The translations under genes were made by a program, and so were the position numbers. DNA of 64,000 bases from Burkholderiaceae bacterium (GTDB lineage Bacteria; Pseudomonadota; Gammaproteobacteria; Burkholderiales; Burkholderiaceae_C): assembly GCA_030695205.1 (NCBI GenBank), contig JAUYTN010000004.1:102222-166221 (forward strand), in the 5' to 3' direction. Below the pieces are notes generated by a model. That model saw only the letters and a program-made list of their open reading frames with translations, did not search any database and was not told the origin of the DNA. How positions within the stretch are numbered: position 1 is the first letter of the stretch; each line of letters opens with the position of its first letter. Shown piece by piece: positions 26,285 to 35,717 of this stretch.

Positions 26285-27802
26285 TCAGAGCTCTTCTTGA
26301 AGTAGGCTGAGACCCAAGGCCCCACGTCGACGCAACCACGGAGAGGGGCGGTAGCGAGGGTCGCCGTACACAGTTTGCATGTTGAACAGCACCTCCAGGA
26401 GATTGCCCGGGCCTATCGCATCGCCCAGGTGCAGGGGACCGTTGGGGTAACCCAGCCCCAGGGTCACAGCTGTGTCAAGGTCGGTGGGGGTGCATATGCC
26501 TTGTTGGCACATGTCGGCAGCAATGTTGACCATGTGCGCGAGCACCCGTTGCGTGACAAACCCACCGCTGTCCCGGATGACGCTGACAGGCTTGCCGTCC
26601 CGACTGAACAGTGCCCAGGCGGCATCCCGGATATCCGCGCGGGTCGCCGGTGTGGTGGCCAGCACCCGGCGTCGGGTCGTCTGGTCGTCCAGCAACATGT
26701 CGATGCCCATGGTTCGGCCAGGGTCTAGTTGGTCCACCGCTGCCAGTGTGGTCACGTCAAGTCCCAGAGGCGCCACCAGTATCAGCGCTTGGGCACTGGG
26801 TGCTGCCGCTGTTTCGATGTGCGCGTCCAGTGTTTTGAGCAACCGGTAGATGTCTGCACGCCGTGCTGCCTTGGGCGAAACCCAAACGGGTGGGCAAACC
26901 GCTACGTTGGGGGGGCGCACTGGCTCGGGCCGTTGGATTTGACCTTCGGTGTAGCGGTAAAACCCTGCACCCGTTTTTCGGCCAAGCACACCAGCGGTCA
27001 GACGCTGCGCCGTGGTCACACTTGGGCGGTACCGCGGCTCCTGGTAAAACTGGTTGTAGATGGACTCCATGACCGGGTGAGACACGTCCAAACCGGTCAG
27101 GTCCATCAGCTCGAACGGGCCGAGCTTGAAGCCAGCCTGGTCTGTGAGTATCTGGTCAATCGTTGCGAAGTCTGCGACCTGCTCTCCGTGAATGCGCAGC
27201 GCCTCGGTCACGAAGCCTCTGCCCGCATGGTTGACGATAAAACCGGGCGTATCCAGTGCCATGACCGGTGTGTGACCCATGGCACGCGCCAGTGCGCACA
27301 GTCTCGGGGCCACCGCCGGATCGGTGTTCAACCCGGGAATGACTTCCACCACCTTCATCAGTGGCACGGGGTTGAAAAAATGAAAACCCACTATGTGCGA
27401 CTCCCGGTCCTGGCCGCTGGCGATGGCCGTCACAGACAGCGATGACGTGTTGGTGGCCAGCACGGCAGCCGGACACAACTTGCCCAACTGGGCCATCAGT
27501 TGCCGCTTGATGGCCAGGTTTTCAACAATTGCCTCTACCACGATGTCGCAAGCAGCAAGGTCTTCCATCGCCACGGCGTCGTGTATGCGCTCGAAAAGCG
27601 TGTGTGCGTCCTGCGCCGAGCGGCGCCCCTTGGCCACCTGCCGATGCCATTGCGCCCGGATCTGCTCCGTTGCGGCACTGACTTGCTCAGGTTGCTGATC
27701 GAACACAATGACCTGGCACCCTGCCTCCGCGGCGATTTGTGCAATTCCCCGCCCCATGGCGCCAGCACCTACGATACCTACTGTTGAGAAGCCTATTTCC
27801 AT
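26285..27802 (-). CDS. 3-hydroxyacyl-CoA dehydrogenase (PaaH/PaaC-like)
   Basis: This NAD-dependent enzyme oxidises 3-hydroxyacyl-CoA to 3-ketoacyl-CoA. The Rossmann motif GAGAMGRGIAQ starts at residue 12, and the catalytic His/Glu region is in HFFNPVPLMKVVEV. At 505 residues it has two C-terminal 3HCDH domains, like PaaH, rather than one as in short HADs. A strong AGGAG precedes ATG 27802. It opens the four-gene operon, and the set of enzymes implies beta-oxidation of an acyl or hydroxyacyl substrate. Phenylacetate genes are not nearby. Confidence 0.9.
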   Translation of the reverse strand: MEIGFSTVGIVGAGAMGRGIAQIAAEAGCQVIVFDQQPEQVSAATEQIRAQWHRQVAKGRRSAQDAHTLFERIHDAVAMEDLAACDIVVEAIVENLAIKRQLMAQLGKLCPAAVLATNTSSLSVTAIASGQDRESHIVGFHFFNPVPLMKVVEVIPGLNTDPAVAPRLCALARAMGHTPVMALDTPGFIVNHAGRGFVTEALRIHGEQVADFATIDQILTDQAGFKLGPFELMDLTGLDVSHPVMESIYNQFYQEPRYRPSVTTAQRLTAGVLGRKTGAGFYRYTEGQIQRPEPVRPPNVAVCPPVWVSPKAARRADIYRLLKTLDAHIETAAAPSAQALILVAPLGLDVTTLAAVDQLDPGRTMGIDMLLDDQTTRRRVLATTPATRADIRDAAWALFSRDGKPVSVIRDSGGFVTQRVLAHMVNIAADMCQQGICTPTDLDTAVTLGLGYPNGPLHLGDAIGPGNLLEVLFNMQTVYGDPRYRPSPWLRRRGALGLSLLQEEL

Positions 27803-27872
27803 TCGATGTCTCCTGTGTCTGCTCTCTAGATTGACTGTGCCAGAATGGTGACACGAAAAAACGTGAGGTTGT

Positions 27873-30047
27873 ATGGGGCGATGGTTTTTGTTGGCAAGCG
27901 CGTTGGCAATGGCGTCTCCCGATGGCTACGGCCTGTCTTTGGAACAGGCCCAGGGGAGTGTCACACTCGGGCGCCCGCTGGATATCGTGGTACCCATTCG
28001 TGGATCTGCCGCTGGTGCGGATGCCGATGTGTGCGAACAAGCGGTGGTTTACCTGGGCGAGTCGTTGGTCCCGCCCCATTTGGTCCAGTTGTCGCGCCTG
28101 CCAGATGAAAGGGATGCCACCAAGCAACGCCTGCGGGTCCAGACCCGGATACCCGTCAATGAGCCCTATGTATCGGTGGAATTGAGCGCCGGTTGCGTCG
28201 GGCGTCAGACGCGCGTATTTACTTTGCTGGCCGATATGGCCGCTATGGCCCCTTCTTTCAACGTGGACGCAGCTTCTGCTGCTCGACCATCGGCTGCGCC
28301 GCCTTCCCCATCGGCGTTTGGGGCGGCTTCCGCAGAAGGGGTCAGTGGCACGGTGCCTGTAACAAGACCTGCATCCAAGCCAGGTCGGATGAGCGGTGGA
28401 GAGCCGCTCTCTCATGCGTCGGCTAGTGCGGCACGTGCGGAGTCACCTGCGACTGCTGCCCCTGCGTCCCGATCTGCCGCCTTCGAGCGGCGAGCAACCA
28501 CCACCCAGGCACCGCCTGTGCTCAAGTTGGACCCCATCGAGCTGCTGGAAGATGCCGCTAGTTCGGCGCCGAGACTGGTTTTGTCGATGGAGTGGACCGC
28601 ACCATCAGACGTCCCCGATCCCGCTCTCGACGCCAGGCGGGCCGACGCCCGCCGCGCGTGGGCTGAGCTGCTGGAGCCCGACCAAACCGGTGCAACGGCG
28701 GCGCAGGTCGAGACGCTGCAGGCGCAGCTGGCATCTGCCCGTGTGGCCTTGGAGGCTGCTGTGCAGCTGCAGACCGACCAGGCCAGGCAGCTGGAGGATG
28801 AGCAGCAGGCACGCTACAACAATCCTGTATTTTTGGGGGTGCTGGCTGCTTTGCTGGCCGCGCTCGCGGCTTTGGGGTTTCTGTGGCGCAGCCGCAGTCG
28901 GGATGCGTCGACGCCCAAAGAGTGGTGGAAGTCCGTCAGGGCGGTAGACGAACCGTTTCGCCAGCTGGTTGAGCGTCGCCGAACGGCCAAGGCCCGAAAA
29001 GCCGAACTCGCCGATCGTGCAGGTGCTGCAAGCACCCTCGATGTCGATATGGATTCGCTGTTTGCCGACGATGCATTCAAAACGTCTGCGTCCAACCCAG
29101 CGGGCGATACAAGACCACCCAACACCCACCCTGCAACCTCTGCGTTTTTGCCCAGTGTGCTGCCGGGCACCTCCGCCTCGCTGCTGGCAGAGGAGCTGTT
29201 TGATCTTCAGCAGCAGGTGGAATTTTTCATATCCCTGGGGCAGTTGGAACAGGCGGTGGAGGTCTTGCTGAACCACCTGTCCGATGGGCATGAGCCCAGC
29301 CCGCTCGCATACCTCGACCTGCTCAAGCTCTACCACCAGATGGGTTTGAGGGACAAGTACCAAAGCCTGATGACCGAGTTCAATGCACAGTTCAACGCGG
29401 CCGCTCCTTCGTTTGACAACTATGCGCAGTCCAGACGCGGTCTGGAGCGCTATAGCCAAGCCTTGTCACGCATCCAAAGTCTGTGGCCCAGTCAGGCAGT
29501 GCTGGAGCTGATTGAAGCTTCACTGTTCCGCCACCCGAACTCAGCCCGGGAGGACATGTTCGACCTGGAGGCCTACCGCGAGCTGCTGCTGCTGTATGGC
29601 GTGGCACGTGAGATTCTTGCCGATGCGTCCAACCAGCAGGAGGCAAGGGTCAATCCCGATGCCCAATGGTTGGCTCGCCAGATCGATGCTCCCGTGGCGG
29701 CAGCGACCGGATTTGGCGCGACCAGCTTGCAGCCTCTGTCGGCCGGCGAACCGGTCACGCCTGCCCAGTCCCAGGTTGGAGAGCAGGTAGGGCAGCGTGG
29801 CGACCAAGCTCTGTATGCGGATCTTGACTTGGACCTGAGCGACGCCTTCGCGGTCATTCAACCTGTGGAGGTGCCATCGGCAACCGCCCAGACCCCAGAG
29901 ACGCCGCAGACCCAGGCGCTGGCCAAGGATGCACCAGACGCAGAGGCTCTAACCGCTGACACGCAAAGTCGCATGCTGGATTTCGACTTCACAGACCTTG
30001 AGGCTGAGCCCACCCGCTCCATCAAGAAATCGGGCCCGCCCGTTTAG
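27873..30047 (+). CDS. FimV-like membrane protein
   Basis: This 724-residue protein resembles FimV-family proteins in layout. A signal-like N-terminus leads into a periplasmic beta-rich domain beginning SLEQAQGSVTLGRPLDI (compare FimV GQPLRAEI). Pro/Ala/Ser-rich and coiled-coil segments (about 245-305) follow. A single membrane segment FLGVLAALLAALAALGFLW lies near 325. The cytoplasmic part has a TPR-like stretch (LQQQVEFFISLGQLEQAVEVL). No LysM domain or truA neighbour is seen. A role in polarity or type IV pili is inferred from similarity of form only. Confidence 0.65.
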   Translation: MGRWFLLASALAMASPDGYGLSLEQAQGSVTLGRPLDIVVPIRGSAAGADADVCEQAVVYLGESLVPPHLVQLSRLPDERDATKQRLRVQTRIPVNEPYVSVELSAGCVGRQTRVFTLLADMAAMAPSFNVDAASAARPSAAPPSPSAFGAASAEGVSGTVPVTRPASKPGRMSGGEPLSHASASAARAESPATAAPASRSAAFERRATTTQAPPVLKLDPIELLEDAASSAPRLVLSMEWTAPSDVPDPALDARRADARRAWAELLEPDQTGATAAQVETLQAQLASARVALEAAVQLQTDQARQLEDEQQARYNNPVFLGVLAALLAALAALGFLWRSRSRDASTPKEWWKSVRAVDEPFRQLVERRRTAKARKAELADRAGAASTLDVDMDSLFADDAFKTSASNPAGDTRPPNTHPATSAFLPSVLPGTSASLLAEELFDLQQQVEFFISLGQLEQAVEVLLNHLSDGHEPSPLAYLDLLKLYHQMGLRDKYQSLMTEFNAQFNAAAPSFDNYAQSRRGLERYSQALSRIQSLWPSQAVLELIEASLFRHPNSAREDMFDLEAYRELLLLYGVAREILADASNQQEARVNPDAQWLARQIDAPVAAATGFGATSLQPLSAGEPVTPAQSQVGEQVGQRGDQALYADLDLDLSDAFAVIQPVEVPSATAQTPETPQTQALAKDAPDAEALTADTQSRMLDFDFTDLEAEPTRSIKKSGPPV

Positions 30048-30130
30048 CAGCCAGCCGAGCTGTTGTTTGAGGCGCTTGGTATGCGACTGCGTTGTGTGGT
30101 GGTCAGCGCATCCTGATGGCGAAAAGCCGT

Positions 30131-31147
30131 TCAGCTGTTGCGTCGGCGAATCTGCAATGCACCTGGGTTCACGATGTTGGTGGGGGTGCCACGTATGAAG
30201 TTGGTGACGTTGTCGAACGCTGCGCTGAAGTAGGCCTCGTAGTTGTCTTTTTCGACGTAGCCAATGTGGGGTGTGCAAATGCAGTTCTCCAGCCGCAACA
30301 GGGCATGTCCTTGAAGGATGGGTTCTGACTCGAACACATCGATTGCCGCCATGCCTGGGCGGCAGCGGTTGAGCGCAGCGATCAGGGCGTCTGGCTCAAT
30401 CAGCTCGGCCCGGGAGGTGTTCACCAACAACGCCGAGGGCTTCATTTTGCTGAGGTCGTCCAAAGTGACACAGCCTTGAGTGGATGGCGAGAGACGCAGG
30501 TGCAGCGACAGTACGTCGCTGGATTCAAAAAGCTCGTCTTTGTTGCCCGCAAGCTCGTGCCCATCGGCGGCGGCACGTTGGCGTGCGTCATCGCTGCCCC
30601 AGACCACCACCCGCATACCAAACGCGCGCCCGTAGCTTGCGACCAGGGTGCCCACTTTGCCGTAGCTCCACACCCCAAGTGTTTTTCCACGCAGCACCGT
30701 GCCCAGACCAAAATTGGCAGGCATGGCCTGTGACTTGAGCCCCGATTGTTGCCAGACCCCGTGCTTGAGGCTGGCGATGTAGTGGGGCAGGCGGCGACTG
30801 GCCGCCATGATCAGCGCCCAGGTGAGCTCGGCAGGCGCAATGGGGGAGCTGATGCCCTCAGACACCGCTACACCCATTTCCGTGCAAGCTCCCACATCGA
30901 TGTGGTTCCCCACCCGGCCGGTTTGGGCAATCAGTTTGAGCCTGGGGAGTTTGTCAATCAGTTGGCGGGTAATGGGTGTGCGCTCCCGGATCAGCACCAG
31001 CACATCGGCGTCGCGCAGTCGCACCGCCAACTGTCCAACGCCCTTCACTGTGTTGGTGAACACCTTGGCCGGGTAGGGCTCCAGTTTCTCTGCACAGGCC
31101 AGCTTGCGGACGGCGTCTTGGTAATCATCCAGAATCACTATGTTCAT
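30131..31147 (-). CDS. D-2-hydroxyacid dehydrogenase
   Basis: This NAD-dependent enzyme of 338 residues belongs to the D-isomer 2-hydroxyacid dehydrogenase family. The catalytic triad is visible: Arg in LLVNTSRAEL, Glu in DVFESEP and His in CTPHIGY. The dinucleotide loop reads GVWSYGKVG, a variant of GxGxxG in which the first glycines are spaced by WSY. ATG 31147 fits the family N-terminus. The substrate cannot be told. It follows lexA and a small unknown gene on the same strand. Confidence 0.88.
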   Translation of the reverse strand: MNIVILDDYQDAVRKLACAEKLEPYPAKVFTNTVKGVGQLAVRLRDADVLVLIRERTPITRQLIDKLPRLKLIAQTGRVGNHIDVGACTEMGVAVSEGISSPIAPAELTWALIMAASRRLPHYIASLKHGVWQQSGLKSQAMPANFGLGTVLRGKTLGVWSYGKVGTLVASYGRAFGMRVVVWGSDDARQRAAADGHELAGNKDELFESSDVLSLHLRLSPSTQGCVTLDDLSKMKPSALLVNTSRAELIEPDALIAALNRCRPGMAAIDVFESEPILQGHALLRLENCICTPHIGYVEKDNYEAYFSAAFDNVTNFIRGTPTNIVNPGALQIRRRNS

Positions 31148-31192
31148 GGGGATATTGTGCACTGCACCAGCGTGCCTCCCCCAGGCCCTGCG

Positions 31193-31600
31193 TCAGTGGC
31201 GGATGTGGGTGCAAAGCCGGGCCTCGTTGGCCGCCAAGCGCTCCAGTTCGGCGCAAACATCGGCCATTCGACCCGAAATAACGAGCCTGACTGCACGCGA
31301 TGGTTGCACGTTGCCGTTGGGCTTTTCATGCCTGGCGCGCATTTTGAGCGTTGGTGTCTGGCGGGCAGGGCATGCAGAGGGTGGCCCAGATACCAGGGTC
31401 AGTACCGGTTTGGCACCCAGGGTTGGGCGCGTGAAACGTGCCGGTGCCTCGTCCGCTGGTCCTTGCTGCGGAGCGGGCATGCGTTCAAACGCTGGGTTGC
31501 CACCATCCGAGGTCTCCGTGCGAGGCAATGCGGCGACCACTCCCACGCGCAAGGGCGTCTTGGCGGCGGCGTTAGCAAAAAAAGAAGCAAACCATCCCAT
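31193..31600 (-). CDS. Small protein of unknown function downstream of lexA
   Basis: A 135-residue open frame with ATG 31600 and GGAG 7 bases upstream. The product is basic. It has a short hydrophobic N-terminus (MGWFASFFANAAA), a Pro-rich low-complexity middle, and a C-terminal block RLVISGRMADVCAELERLA that looks like a folded helical unit. It lies 128 bases after lexA and 45 bases before the 2-hydroxyacid dehydrogenase gene on the same strand. LexA-linked genes are sometimes SOS cell-division inhibitors; that is speculation here. Confidence 0.6.
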   Translation of the reverse strand: MGWFASFFANAAAKTPLRVGVVAALPRTETSDGGNPAFERMPAPQQGPADEAPARFTRPTLGAKPVLTLVSGPPSACPARQTPTLKMRARHEKPNGNVQPSRAVRLVISGRMADVCAELERLAANEARLCTHIRH

Positions 31601-31728
31601 GTGGAACTCCGTTCAGAGGGGTTGAACACAGGCAGGATTGACAACAGCCGCTCGGTCAGGGTTGATTGACGCGACCTGCGCTTGCCAAGGTCGAGCCCAA
31701 CGCCTGCCACCTGACAGAGCGGCAGCAT

Positions 31729-32415
31729 TCAGGACATGGTGTAGTTTCTGATGAGGCCAACGGCCAGGCCTTCAATGGCGAAGGTTTCGCCGGGGGGGAC
31801 TGTGATGGTGTGAAAGTCGGGGTTCTCGGCGTGCAGCTCAATGCCTTGTGGCCCCCGGAAAAAGCGCTTGACCGTGACGTCGTCACCCAGCCGGGCCACA
31901 ACGATTTGGCCGTTCTTGGCCTCCTTGGAGATTTGCACCGCCAGGAGGTCGCCATCCATGATGCCGATGTTTTTCATGGACATGCCCCTGACCTTGAGCA
32001 GGTAGTCTGGTCGCTTGGCGAACAGGCTGGCCTCTACGTGAAAGGTGCTGTCCACGTGTTCTTGAGCGAGGATGGGAGAGCCTGCAGCCACCCGGCCAAC
32101 CAGGGGCAACGACAGGTGCAGCAAAGTGTGCAATGGGCGCGACATGTGGTGCAAACGCTCTTCATTCGCATGCCGCAGGTCACTCGCTTTGAGCCGGATG
32201 CCTCGGGATGTGCCGCTGACCAATTCGATGGCACCTTTTCGAGCCAGGGCTTGCAGGTGCTCCTCCGCGGCATTGGCCGATTTGAAGCCGAGCTCGGCAG
32301 CGATTTCGGCCCGGGTGGGTGGAGCGCCGGTGCGTGCAATGGCTTGCTGAATCAGTTCCAGAATTTGCCGCTGGCGATCGGTCAACTTGGGCGGAAAATC
32401 GGTGGTGTCGCGCAT
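31729..32415 (-). CDS. lexA: SOS repressor LexA
   Basis: LexA represses DNA-damage genes until RecA filaments trigger self-cleavage. ATG 32415 gives 228 residues. The N-terminal winged helix carries the recognition region [21 protein letters not shown]. The cleavage site is Ala111-Gly112 (VAAGSP). The Ser-Lys dyad is Ser146 (RGMSMKN) and Lys183 (DVTVKRF). An in-frame upstream extension crosses the promoter and is rejected. Two LexA boxes lie directly upstream (32448-32482), so it is autoregulated. Confidence 0.97.
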   Translation of the reverse strand: MRDTTDFPPKLTDRQRQILELIQQAIARTGAPPTRAEIAAELGFKSANAAEEHLQALARKGAIELVSGTSRGIRLKASDLRHANEERLHHMSRPLHTLLHLSLPLVGRVAAGSPILAQEHVDSTFHVEASLFAKRPDYLLKVRGMSMKNIGIMDGDLLAVQISKEAKNGQIVVARLGDDVTVKRFFRGPQGIELHAENPDFHTITVPPGETFAIEGLAVGLIRNYTMS

Positions 32416-32447
32416 GGGAGCTTTCGTGCAGTTGGCCGGTTGGTCAG

Positions 32448-32463
32448 CTGTTGTTTCATACAG
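32448..32463. promoter_or_regulatory. LexA box 1 (perfect)
   Basis: CTGT-TGTTTCAT-ACAG matches the CTGT-N8-ACAG consensus exactly. It lies 33 bases upstream of lexA. Confidence 0.85.
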
Positions 32464-32466
32464 TGG

Positions 32467-32482
32467 CTGTATTTTTAACCAG
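32467..32482. promoter_or_regulatory. LexA box 2 (one mismatch)
   Basis: CTGT-ATTTTTAA-CCAG differs from consensus by one base. Its centre is 19 bp from that of box 1. Its right end is only 12 bases from the GTG start of the divergent asparaginase gene. Confidence 0.7.
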
Positions 32483-32493
32483 TTTGGAAAGGT

Positions 32494-33528
32494 GTGCAAG
32501 TGCTTGCATCAAAAATCATCGTTGCAGGAACCGGAGGCACCATCGCGGGGCGCGCGGCCGCGTCGGCCGACAACATCGGCTACCAGGCCGGTTCGCTGAG
32601 TGTGGGAGATGTGCTGCAGACGCTGCCCCGCCAGGCCATGGACCGGTTGGTTGAGCAGGGTGTGTACACAAGCTGGGAAGATGTGGCCCAGGTGGACAGC
32701 AAGGACATGGGTCCGCAGGTGTGGGCGCTGGTGCTTGCCCGTTTGCGGCAGTGGTTGGCCGATCTGGAGGTGAGGGCTGTTGTATTGACCCATGGAACCG
32801 ACACCATCGAAGAGACGGCCTGGTTGCTGTCGACCCTGCTGGAGACCCACAAACCTGTGGTGATGACCTGTGCCATGCGACCCGCGACCGCCTGGGTGCC
32901 AGACGGGCCACAGAACCTGCTGGACGCACTGGCCGTTGCCTGTGACCCGCAGGCCAGGGGTGTTTGTGTGGTGGCAAGCGGTGTGGTGCACGCTGCGCAG
33001 TGGGTGCAAAAGGTGCATCCCTACCAGTTGGACGCCTTCAGCTCTGGCGATGGCGGGGCATTGGCACGGGTAGAGGAGGGGCAGGTGCGTTGGTTCTGGA
33101 AAAATGAAGAAAAAGACCACTTTTCGATTGATATAAATAGAGAACCAGCTATTGAATTTATTGTTGACAATCGCAGCCCGTGGCCACGGGTTGAGGTGGT
33201 GTTCAGCCACGCTGGGGCCACAGGGCATGGCGTGGATGCGCTGTGCGAGCCGCGTGAAGGCTTTGAGCCGCTGCGTGGTCTGGTGGTTGCCGGTACAGGC
33301 AATGGGACGGTTCACGAGGCAATGGACCAGGCGTTGCGCCGGGCGCACGGGCGGGGGGTGTTGGTATGGCGCTGCAGCCGCTGTGTGAATGGTCAGGTGG
33401 TGCACGCGGGTGGCTCGCTGGATACCCGCGCAAAGGATTCACCCCCCGCTTTGTGGCCAGCGGTTGCGCTTCCCCCGTTCAAGGCTCGCCTGGCGATGGC
33501 ACTGACCCTGATGGGACAGCGTGTATGA
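32494..33528 (+). CDS. L-asparaginase (type I-like)
   Basis: This enzyme hydrolyses asparagine to aspartate and ammonia. The two threonine motifs are present: GTGGTIAG near residue 12 and [12 protein letters not shown] near 97. A lysine is expected in the TCAMRP region. No signal peptide is seen, so it is probably cytoplasmic. GTG 32494 follows GGAAAGG closely; GTG 32500 is an alternative. Residues about 202-225 ([19 protein letters not shown] region) are encoded by a dispersed repeat and are unusually AT-rich, including a rare ATA codon. The promoter overlaps the lexA operator. Confidence 0.9.
   Translation: MQVLASKIIVAGTGGTIAGRAAASADNIGYQAGSLSVGDVLQTLPRQAMDRLVEQGVYTSWEDVAQVDSKDMGPQVWALVLARLRQWLADLEVRAVVLTHGTDTIEETAWLLSTLLETHKPVVMTCAMRPATAWVPDGPQNLLDALAVACDPQARGVCVVASGVVHAAQWVQKVHPYQLDAFSSGDGGALARVEEGQVRWFWKNEEKDHFSIDINREPAIEFIVDNRSPWPRVEVVFSHAGATGHGVDALCEPREGFEPLRGLVVAGTGNGTVHEAMDQALRRAHGRGVLVWRCSRCVNGQVVHAGGSLDTRAKDSPPALWPAVALPPFKARLAMALTLMGQRV
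33098..33167 (+). repeat. Dispersed AT-rich repeat, copy 5, inside asparaginase gene
   Basis: GAAAAAGACCAC, TTTTCGATTGATATAAATAG, then CCAGCTATTGAATTTA follow the family layout. The copy is read in frame without stops. Confidence 0.55.
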
Positions 33529-33599
33529 GTCGGTTGCTGCCGGCGTTGAGGCGGCTGAGCACAAGGCATCAGCAGACGGCATGAGACACAGCGGGGGGA

Positions 33600-33627
33600 A
33601 TAAAAAAAACCCCCGTGGCGGGGGTTT
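33600..33627 (-). terminator. Terminator of the exbB-adk operon
   Basis: On the minus strand AAACCCCCG pairs with CGGGGGTTT around CCA, followed by a run of eight T. It lies just after the adk stop codon. Confidence 0.88.
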
Positions 33628-33648
33628 GGGAAGGGGTTTGCGGGGGCT

Positions 33649-34323
<675 letters not shown>

Positions 34324-34473
34324 TTAAAAATTGGGTGTTCGCTTGGTGGCCACCACCATGGCCTGCAGGCAGTCAAGTGCCAGAGTGCCGGGTGCCGGGT
34401 GCCAGCGGATGCTGCGGGCAGCAGCCTACAACGCCATACCGAACCAGAATAGCATGCAAGGCCTCCGTCAGCC

Positions 34474-35373
34474 TTACGCTTTTTCTTGTGCTGCGTGTGC
34501 CAGCAGTTGGCGGACGCGGTCAAGGTCAGCGGGCGTATCTACCCCACCTGCGGGTGCATCCTCGCTGATGTGAACGGCGATGCGTTCCCCATGCCACAGC
34601 ACCCGCAGTTGCTCCAGCATTTCAATGCCCTCCAGTGGGCTGCAGGCCAGTGTGGGAAACCGCTTCAGAAAGCCGACCCGGTAGGCATAAATGCCAATGT
34701 GTCTTAAGGGAGCGGGTTGAGGCAGCTGCACCGGCGGCAAGGCATCGGCAGGGCTGGGTGAAGCCGTGCCAACCTGGTTGGGCAGGCCATCTCGCCACCA
34801 GGGAATGGGAGCCCGGCTGAAATACAGCGCCGTGTTCCTCTGGTCGGTCACGACCTTGACCACGTTGGGGTTGATGAAATCCGCCAGGTGCTCGATGGCG
34901 TGTGCAGCGGTGGACATGGCGCAGTCTGGCCGCTGGTGCAAGGCCAATGCCACACGGTCGATCAGGGCTGGGGGCATCAGCGGTTCATCGCCCTGAACGT
35001 TCACCACCACTGCGTCGTCGGGCAGCCCCAAGCGCATGCAGGCCTGTGCCAGCCTGTCACTGCCCGAAGGGTGGCTGGCATCGGTCAGCACACAAGCCAC
35101 CTGGTGGTCGGCGCATGCCTGGGCAATGAGCTCGTCGTCGGCGGCCACAACAACCGAGGCCGCGCCGCTCCTTGCGGCCTGCTGGGCAACCCGTACCACC
35201 ATGGGCACGCCGCCCAGATCGGCCAGGGGCTTGTTGGGCAGCCGGGCCGAGCTCAGGCGGGCAGGAATCAGCACCCAGAATGGGGCAGGGCAGGTGTCCG
35301 CCGGATCCGGTGGCACAGGCTTGCGCGCACAAGAGTCCGACGGTTGCTGGGGATAGGTGGGTGACAAGGGCAT
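34474..35373 (-). CDS. kdsB: CMP-Kdo synthetase
   Basis: KdsB activates Kdo with CTP for addition to lipid A. The N-terminal nucleotide-binding [17 protein letters not shown] motif and the NVQGDEPLM and [10 protein letters not shown] motifs are clear. The reading from ATG 35373 gives 299 residues against about 250 in relatives. The extra length is a Pro/Ser-rich leader of about 30 residues plus a Pro/Ala loop after IPWWRDG. The true start may lie closer to FWVLIPARL, but no in-frame ATG is available there. Confidence 0.93.
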   Translation of the reverse strand: MPLSPTYPQQPSDSCARKPVPPDPADTCPAPFWVLIPARLSSARLPNKPLADLGGVPMVVRVAQQAARSGAASVVVAADDELIAQACADHQVACVLTDASHPSGSDRLAQACMRLGLPDDAVVVNVQGDEPLMPPALIDRVALALHQRPDCAMSTAAHAIEHLADFINPNVVKVVTDQRNTALYFSRAPIPWWRDGLPNQVGTASPSPADALPPVQLPQPAPLRHIGIYAYRVGFLKRFPTLACSPLEGIEMLEQLRVLWHGERIAVHISEDAPAGGVDTPADLDRVRQLLAHAAQEKA

Positions 35374-35483
35374 GGATACGTCGCAGTGGCTGCGGATGCC
35401 AGACCAGTGAGCGAAGGCCAAACCATGGCTTGGTGCCCACTGGTGGCGGCCTCACGCCGGAGGTGTCTGGCGTGTGTGGGGTG

Positions 35484-35717
35484 TCAGCTGGAAGAGGAAC
35501 CGCTGGGAGCAGGCGGAGTGTGCCCGGACGCCTGCAGGGCATCGACCTCGGCATCGGTGAGTGGCCGCGCCTCTTGCTCCAGCAAGATGGGGATGCCGTC
35601 GCGCACCGGATAGGCCAAGCGGGCGCTGCGCGACACGAGTTCATCGCGCTTGCTGTTCCAGCGCAGTGGGCCTTTGGTCACAGGGCAGACCAGCAGTTCA
35701 AGCAGTTTGGTGTCCAT
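35484..35717 (-). CDS. ycaR: Trm112-like protein YcaR (UPF0434)
   Basis: This 77-residue protein belongs to the Trm112/UPF0434 family, found between lpxK and kdsB in many Gram-negative bacteria. It shows the family pattern [14 protein letters not shown], then the [17 protein letters not shown] motif. Only one cysteine of the zinc-ribbon type remains. Its 5' end overlaps the lpxK 3' end by 20 bases, indicating coupling. Its biochemical role is not established. The tail is a Ser-rich stretch. Confidence 0.92.
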   Translation of the reverse strand: MDTKLLELLVCPVTKGPLRWNSKRDELVSRSARLAYPVRDGIPILLEQEARPLTDAEVDALQASGHTPPAPSGSSSS

